DNA of 10,391 bases from Erwinia sp. GTDB taxonomy: Bacteria > Pseudomonadota > Gammaproteobacteria > Enterobacterales > Enterobacteriaceae. This document shows positions 6,299-10,391 of this stretch, one piece after another (position 1 is the first letter of the stretch; the number at the start of each line of letters is the position of its first letter). The notes beneath the pieces were generated by a model. It was not told where the DNA came from. It was given only the letters and a program-made list of their open reading frames with translations, and searched no databases. The position numbers were made by a program, and so were the translations under genes. Location: NCBI GenBank assembly GCA_003512805.1, contig DOOK01000304.1, forward strand, positions 1 through 10,391. The letters are read 5' to 3'.

Positions 6299-7966
6299 TT
6301 ACTTCGCCATACGCTTATACTTGATGCGTTTCGGCTCCAGTGCTTCTGCACCCAGCGTACGCTTCTTGTATTCTTCGTATTCGGTAAAGTTACCTTCAAA
6401 GAACTCAATCTTGCCTTCATCCTGATAATCCAGAATGTGAGTGGCAATACGGTCCAGGAACCAGCGGTCATGCGAGATAACCATCGCACAGCCAGGGAAC
6501 TCCAGCAGGGCGTTTTCCAGCGCGCGCAGGGTTTCGATGTCCAGGTCGTTGGTTGGCTCATCAAGCAGCAGCATGTTGCCGCCGACCTGCAGCAGCTTGG
6601 CCAGATGCAGACGGCCGCGCTCACCACCGGACAGTTCGCCTACGCGTTTGCCCTGATCGACGCCTTTAAAGTTAAAGCGACCAACGTAGGCACGGCTTGG
6701 CATTTCGGTATTGCCGATGCGCATGATGTCCTGACCGCCAGACACTTCTTCCCAAACGGTTTTTGAGTTATCCATGCTGTCACGGAACTGATCGACCGAG
6801 GCCAGCTTCACGGTATCGCCCAGCACGATGCTGCCGGAATCGGGCTGCTCCTGACCGGACATCATGCGGAACAGCGTTGATTTACCCGCGCCGTTCGGCC
6901 CGATAATGCCGACAATCGCACCTTTCGGCACGGAGAACGATAGATCGTCAATCAGCACGCGGTCGCCATAGGATTTGTGCAGGTTGCTGACTTCCAACAC
7001 TTTATCGCCCAGACGTGCGCCTGGTGGAATAAAGAGTTCGTTGGTCTCGTTACGCTTCTGGTAGTCGGTGCTGTTCAGCTCTTCAAAGCGGGCCAAACGC
7101 GCCTTGCCTTTAGACTGACGGCCTTTAGTACCGGCACGCACCCACTCCAGCTCTTTCTCAATCGATTTACGGCGAGCCGCTTCGCTTGAGGCTTCCTGCG
7201 CCAGGCGGGCATCTTTCTGCTCCAGCCAGGAGGAGTAGTTGCCTTCCCACGGAATACCTTCACCGCGGTCCAGCTCCAGGATCCAACCTGCTACGTTATC
7301 CAGGAAGTAACGGTCGTGGGTAATCGCGACCACGGTGCCTTCGAAGTCGTGCAGGAAACGCTCCAGCCAGGCCACGGATTCGGCATCCAGGTGGTTGGTG
7401 GGTTCGTCCAGCAGCAGCATGTCCGGCTTTTCCAGCAGCAGACGGCATAGCGCCACGCGGCGACGCTCACCACCGGAAAGGGTAGCAATTTTCGCGTCCC
7501 ACTCCGGCAGACGCAGCGCATCCGCGGCGCGTTCCAGCTGGGTGTTCAGGTTATGGCCGTCGTGCGCCTGGATAATCTCTTCCAGACGGCCCTGCTCGGC
7601 CGCCAGCTTATCGAAGTCAGCGTCTTCTTCCGCGTACAGCGCGTACACTTCGTCCAGACGCTTCAGCGCGCCTACGACGTCGGCCAGCGCTTCTTCAACC
7701 GATTCACGAACGGTATGCTCCAGGTTGAGCTGCGGCTCCTGCGGCAGGTAGCCGATCTTGATGCCGGGCTGCGGACGGGCTTCCCCTTCGATATCTTTAT
7801 CGATGCCGGCCATGATGCGCAGCAGCGTAGATTTACCCGCGCCGTTTAAGCCCAGGACGCCGATTTTTGCGCCAGGGAAAAAGCTCAGGGAGATGTTTTT
7901 CAAAATATGACGCTTCGGCGGAACCACTTTGCCGACGCGATGCATGCTATAGACGAATTGAGCCAC
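6299..7966 (-). CDS. ettA: EttA, energy-dependent translational throttle protein (ABC-F ATPase)
   Basis: A 555-residue protein, the same length as E. coli EttA (YjjK) and nearly collinear with it. It holds two ABC cassettes. The first has Walker A GLNGAGKST (39-47), signature LSGGERRR (163-170) and Walker B LLLDEP with catalytic Glu188. The second has GPNGAGKST, LSGGERGR (445-452) and Glu470. Between them lies the charged linker typical of ABC-F proteins (ELEWVRAGTKGRQSKGKARL) that contacts the ribosomal P-site tRNA. No transmembrane segments are present. EttA binds the ribosomal E site and couples translation to the ATP/ADP ratio. The start is GTG; the sequence MAQFVYSMHRVGK matches the family N-terminus, and an AGAGG ribosome site lies upstream. 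In E. coli it lies next to nadR; here about 5 kb of accessory genes intervene. Confidence 0.97.
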   Translation of the reverse strand: MAQFVYSMHRVGKVVPPKRHILKNISLSFFPGAKIGVLGLNGAGKSTLLRIMAGIDKDIEGEARPQPGIKIGYLPQEPQLNLEHTVRESVEEALADVVGALKRLDEVYALYAEEDADFDKLAAEQGRLEEIIQAHDGHNLNTQLERAADALRLPEWDAKIATLSGGERRRVALCRLLLEKPDMLLLDEPTNHLDAESVAWLERFLHDFEGTVVAITHDRYFLDNVAGWILELDRGEGIPWEGNYSSWLEQKDARLAQEASSEAARRKSIEKELEWVRAGTKGRQSKGKARLARFEELNSTDYQKRNETNELFIPPGARLGDKVLEVSNLHKSYGDRVLIDDLSFSVPKGAIVGIIGPNGAGKSTLFRMMSGQEQPDSGSIVLGDTVKLASVDQFRDSMDNSKTVWEEVSGGQDIMRIGNTEMPSRAYVGRFNFKGVDQGKRVGELSGGERGRLHLAKLLQVGGNMLLLDEPTNDLDIETLRALENALLEFPGCAMVISHDRWFLDRIATHILDYQDEGKIEFFEGNFTEYEEYKKRTLGAEALEPKRIKYKRMAK

Positions 7967-8073
7967 GTAGGATGAGCCTCTTGGTGTCTGTGTAATAACC
8001 GGGGCAGTCGCTGCCCACTCAGATAGCGAAGTTTAGCTGGTTTCACCCGGCAATCACAGACGCAGGCGGCAGA
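7967..8073 (-). promoter_or_regulatory. Leader of ettA between deoR and ettA, with hairpin
   Basis: The 107-base gap contains a 6-pair hairpin with a 3-base loop (8002-8016), and a wider 7-pair dyad (7986-7992 with 8055-8061) that could enclose it. The hairpin lacks a T-run, so it is only a weak terminator candidate for deoR; it may instead belong to the ettA leader. No convincing promoter hexamers were identified. Confidence 0.25.
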
Positions 8074-8838
8074 TTATCCAGGGTACTGCGCGACGCCTGC
8101 CTGTTCCAGCTGCCGGGCGAGGGCTTCCGGTGCCGCTTTGTCGCTGACTAAGGTATCGAACAGCGAGAGATCGCCGATGCGGGCGGGCAGCACCTTGCCA
8201 AATTTGCTGCTGTCGGCCACCAGAATACGCTGGCTGGCACGCTGTAAAGCCTGATGTTTCATCGGCAGTTCGTTGAGGTTAAAACAGGTCACGCCCTGAT
8301 GCGCGTCAATGCCTGCCGCAGAGATAAAGGCTTTGGCGGGGCAAAGATTATCGATAACCGATCCCTGGCCCAGCGGGGTAAAAATGGCGTTATCGGCGTG
8401 AAACTCGCCACCGTTAAGGATGACTTTACAGCGGGGCTTTTCCTTCAGGGCCAGGAAAGTGTTGACCGCGCAGCAGATAGCGATAAATTCCAGATCATTA
8501 TCAATCGCATCGATAATCCACGGCATGGTGGTGCCGCAGTCAAAAAATACCGTTTCCCCGGGCTGGATAAGCGTGGCCGCCAGCTGGCCCAGCCGCCGCT
8601 TCTTTTCTACGTTGTGTGCCTGCTGATCGGAAACGAAGTAGTGGCGCTGGGTCGCTTTAGGATCGCTGACGATATAGCCGCCCAGCAGCACTACGGCAGA
8701 AGGCTGTTCGCCAAGATCGCGTCGAATCGTCATTTCGGAAACGCCCAGCAGCGCCGCCGCTTCTTTCAGATGGATCTTGTCGGTACGCTTCAGCGCATGG
8801 GCCAGTTTTTTTACTCGCTCGCTGCTACGGCTTTCCAT
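8074..8838 (-). CDS. deoR: DeoR, deoxyribonucleoside/nucleoside catabolism repressor
   Basis: A 254-residue protein collinear with E. coli DeoR (252 residues). The N-terminal helix-turn-helix is LKEAAALLGVSEMTIRRDL (24-42). The sugar-phosphate-binding domain of the DeoR/GlpR family follows, with FFDCGTTMPWIIDAIDN (98-114), NTFLALKEKP (126-135) and HSKFGK-like DSSKFGK (209-215). In E. coli the repressor controls deoCABD, nupG and tsx and is released by deoxyribose-5-phosphate; none of those targets is in this window, so it would act in trans. The C-terminal ~25 residues diverge from E. coli. Its resemblance to DeoR is much closer than to other family members such as GlpR or AgaR. The ATG at 8838 matches the start of the E. 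coli protein (METRREER versus MESRSSER). The neighbourhood (ettA on one side, NRPS on the other) is unlike that in E. coli. Confidence 0.92.
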   Translation of the reverse strand: MESRSSERVKKLAHALKRTDKIHLKEAAALLGVSEMTIRRDLGEQPSAVVLLGGYIVSDPKATQRHYFVSDQQAHNVEKKRRLGQLAATLIQPGETVFFDCGTTMPWIIDAIDNDLEFIAICCAVNTFLALKEKPRCKVILNGGEFHADNAIFTPLGQGSVIDNLCPAKAFISAAGIDAHQGVTCFNLNELPMKHQALQRASQRILVADSSKFGKVLPARIGDLSLFDTLVSDKAAPEALARQLEQAGVAQYPG

Positions 8839-8954
8839 AAATGCTTGTTCCTGAACGGGAAGGGGCGCTGCATTTCCGTATAAATCACTCTGATTTTAAT
8901 AAGTTGCAGGGAAAGATGCAGGCAGAGGGATTATCTTACCCGCATCGGCAAAGC

Positions 8955-8978
8955 GCCGCAAACGCCCGTGTTTGCGGC
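8955..8978 (-). terminator. Hairpin after the NRPS gene, probable terminator
   Basis: A perfect 9-base-pair stem (8955-8963 with 8970-8978) with a 6-base loop begins 15 bases after the NRPS stop on the minus strand and lies upstream of deoR. Only a short CTTT-like tail follows, so it is a modest intrinsic terminator or a stability hairpin. It would separate the NRPS transcript from deoR. Confidence 0.55.
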
Positions 8979-8992
8979 CCTCAAGGCAGCGA

Positions 8993-10285
8993 TTATACGG
9001 TAGAGCTTTTTGTCGCGCGGTTGTCGGTTAGCGCGGCGATGATGTCCTGATGGCAGGAGATAATAGAGTGATGATCCGCTGCCAGCGGCACAATTTTAAG
9101 GTGCTGACAAATTTGACCTAATCCATTATCAGCCATCGCCAGTATTTCATGCCCGTCGTTTCGATCGATATTAATTAAGCTTACAAATTTTGTGGCCTTG
9201 AACAGCGTTACCCGGGTATGACGAAGCGCTGAACTCAGCGGTTGATCGTTTAGCTTTAACTCTGTGTCTTCAATGCGAATAACACGCTCGGCCGCTTCGC
9301 CTTGCAGGCCTATAGCCGCCAGCAGCGATCCCAGCATGCCTGGCGTAACGCGCTGCTGAACAGCCGTCTGGTAAAGGCTGTCCAACACAAAAACGTGGAT
9401 ATGCCGATAACCGGCGCGTTCCAGCTGCGCGGCGATTTCCAGCGCAATAATGCCGCCCAATGACCAGCCGAGCAGATAAACAGGCCGATCCTGCGGCAGG
9501 CCGTGCTGCAACATATGCTGCAAATAGTAATCAGCCAGCGCGGGCAGGGCAGACACGACAGGCTGGTTAAAAAGGTTGTAGTTATTAATCCCGATGACGT
9601 TCATGTTGCCTTCAAGGCTTAGCGCCAGATCCTGATAGATCTCGCAGCCGACAATGGCGGGATGCACCATCCACATGTCACGGCTGGCCGTATGAACATT
9701 CAGTGGCTGAAGCAGACGAAACCCTGTCTGCGACCTGTTCATGTGTTGAAGCAGCTTTTGCAGCGGCGGCGGCGAGGCGGTCAGGTTTTCAGCCTGATAA
9801 CCGGTGCGAATAGCGTTGGCCTGTTGGCGTAGCGTAGCGTGCGAGAGCAGCGTTTTCATTTCTATTGCGATCCCCTGGTTTTTCAACCTCATCATCAACT
9901 GGATCGCATGAATTGAATGACCGCCAAGCTCGAAAAAGTCATCGTCGCGGCCAATCCGGGAAACGCCCAATAGATCGCTCCAGCACGCGGCCAGCAGCCG
10001 CTCTTCATCATCGTTCGGCGGCAGAAAAGTTTTCTCTTCCCGTGCCTGTAAAACGGGCTGCGGCAGCGTTTTACGGTCCAGTTTGCCGTTGGGCGATAGC
10101 GGGAAGGCATCCAGCCGTACAATAGCGAACGGGATCATATAATCGGGCAGGGTTTCCTTCAGCTGTTCGCGAAGCCGCTGCTCAAGACGGGCTTCCGGTT
10201 TTGCCACTACCCAGGCGACCAGCCGTTTATCGCCTTGCTCGTCATCGCAGGCTTGCACCAGCGCCCCTTCCACGCCAGCCTGCTG
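8993..10285 (-). CDS. Nonribosomal peptide synthetase, terminal module: adenylation C-terminus, carrier domain, thioesterase (5' partial)
   Basis: About 430 genuine residues forming the last part of an NRPS; the rest lies off the contig. The first part is the C-terminal subdomain of an adenylation domain (PDYMIPF, then PLSPNGKLDR with the A10 lysine at about 10082-10084). A carrier domain follows with DDFFELGGHS, whose phosphopantetheine-bearing Ser is encoded at 9914-9916. The last ~230 residues are a type I thioesterase: nucleophile motif GWSLGG (Ser at 9461-9463), probable catalytic Asp in VLDSL (9380-9382) and His in AADHHSI (His codons at 9068-9073). It would release a peptide or amide product by hydrolysis or cyclisation. 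The product is unknown because the adenylation specificity region is missing. The thioesterase half has several AT-rich stretches compared with the surrounding genes, which fits acquired DNA. The frame continues upstream of 10285 only through sequencing adapter, which must not be counted as protein. Confidence 0.93.
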   Translation of the reverse strand, partial: QQAGVEGALVQACDDEQGDKRLVAWVVAKPEARLEQRLREQLKETLPDYMIPFAIVRLDAFPLSPNGKLDRKTLPQPVLQAREEKTFLPPNDDEERLLAACWSDLLGVSRIGRDDDFFELGGHSIHAIQLMMRLKNQGIAIEMKTLLSHATLRQQANAIRTGYQAENLTASPPPLQKLLQHMNRSQTGFRLLQPLNVHTASRDMWMVHPAIVGCEIYQDLALSLEGNMNVIGINNYNLFNQPVVSALPALADYYLQHMLQHGLPQDRPVYLLGWSLGGIIALEIAAQLERAGYRHIHVFVLDSLYQTAVQQRVTPGMLGSLLAAIGLQGEAAERVIRIEDTELKLNDQPLSSALRHTRVTLFKATKFVSLINIDRNDGHEILAMADNGLGQICQHLKIVPLAADHHSIISCHQDIIAALTDNRATKSSTV

Positions 10286-10354
10286 AGATCGGAAGAGCGC
10301 CGTGTAGGGAAAGAGTGTAGTCGTGATGTAGATCTCGGTGGTCGCCGTATCATT
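10286..10354. other. Illumina TruSeq/P5 adapter sequence (assembly contamination)
   Basis: From 10286 the sequence begins AGATCGGAAGAGC and continues through 10318 as the Illumina adapter read-through sequence with one mismatch (10300). Seven or eight bases follow that look like an i5 index (10319-10325), and then the reverse complement of the P5 end runs to CGTATCATT at 10354, again with one mismatch. This is synthetic sequence left by incomplete trimming. It interrupts the NRPS gene exactly at a codon boundary, making a false extended frame. Confidence 0.97.
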
Positions 10355-10391
10355 AAACAAAAAAGCCAAAAAGAGAATCGGTGGAGGGATC
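10355..10391. other. Post-adapter read-through, non-genomic
   Basis: Bases after the end of the P5 adapter are A-rich and then arbitrary. Reads that run past the adapter end typically show such filler. There is no evidence that it belongs to the organism; it should be trimmed together with the adapter. Confidence 0.85.

Noticed and set aside
8254..8883. A long plus-strand frame (209 codons) opposite deoR.
   Set aside because: Antisense shadow; the minus strand is clearly DeoR along its full length.
8841..9050. A 69-codon plus-strand frame between deoR and the NRPS gene.
   Set aside because: It overlaps the NRPS 3' end and the terminator hairpin antisense, has no ribosome site and no recognisable domain.
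10286..10369. The unusual N-terminal peptide of the NRPS frame as a new leader or signal sequence.
   Set aside because: It is translated Illumina adapter.
1..10391. CRISPR arrays, insertion sequences, integrases, tRNA or rRNA genes, and a new defence system.
   Set aside because: None was seen on reading both strands; no regularly spaced repeats, transposase motifs or tRNA-like cloverleaf were found, and every large frame belongs to a recognised family.

Overview
The window looks like one complete draft-assembly contig from a gamma-proteobacterium of the order Enterobacterales. The proteins NadR, EttA and DeoR are close to the Escherichia coli proteins from end to end. A plant- or environment-associated relative such as Pantoea, Erwinia or Mixta seems likely, but I cannot settle the genus from the sequence alone. 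Both contig ends are cut: the left end lies inside nadR, about 8 codons after its expected start. The right end runs out of a nonribosomal peptide synthetase (NRPS) gene into Illumina sequencing adapter (from 10286), so the last ~106 bases are not genomic.

Layout: (1) 1-1220, nadR on the plus strand, NAD regulation and salvage. (2) 1259-3680, a two-gene minus-strand operon with an 8-base overlap: an enolase-superfamily (mandelate racemase-like) sugar-acid dehydratase followed by an anion:cation symporter-type MFS transporter, so probably uptake and dehydration of an unidentified acid sugar. (3) 3681-4207, a 527-base gap without a convincing gene; it holds a strong minus-strand intrinsic terminator and a hairpin-rich stretch that can be drawn as an attenuator or small RNA. 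(4) 4208-6203, a zinc-less MDR oxidoreductase and a divergent LysR regulator sharing a 100-base control region. (5) 6299-7966, ettA, the ABC-F translation factor. (6) 8074-8838, deoR, the nucleoside-catabolism repressor. (7) 8993-10285, the end of an NRPS: C-terminus of an adenylation domain, a carrier domain and a chain-releasing thioesterase.

In E. coli nadR and ettA are neighbours and slt lies beyond ettA. Here about 5 kb of accessory metabolism separates nadR from ettA, and deoR plus an NRPS occupy the place where slt would be expected. The window is therefore conserved housekeeping genes interleaved with accessory modules. No CRISPR array, insertion sequence, integrase, tRNA or rRNA was seen. 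I found no clearly new system. The points most worth following are the adapter-derived contig end, the attenuator-like intergenic region and the unusual active-site motifs of the dehydratase.
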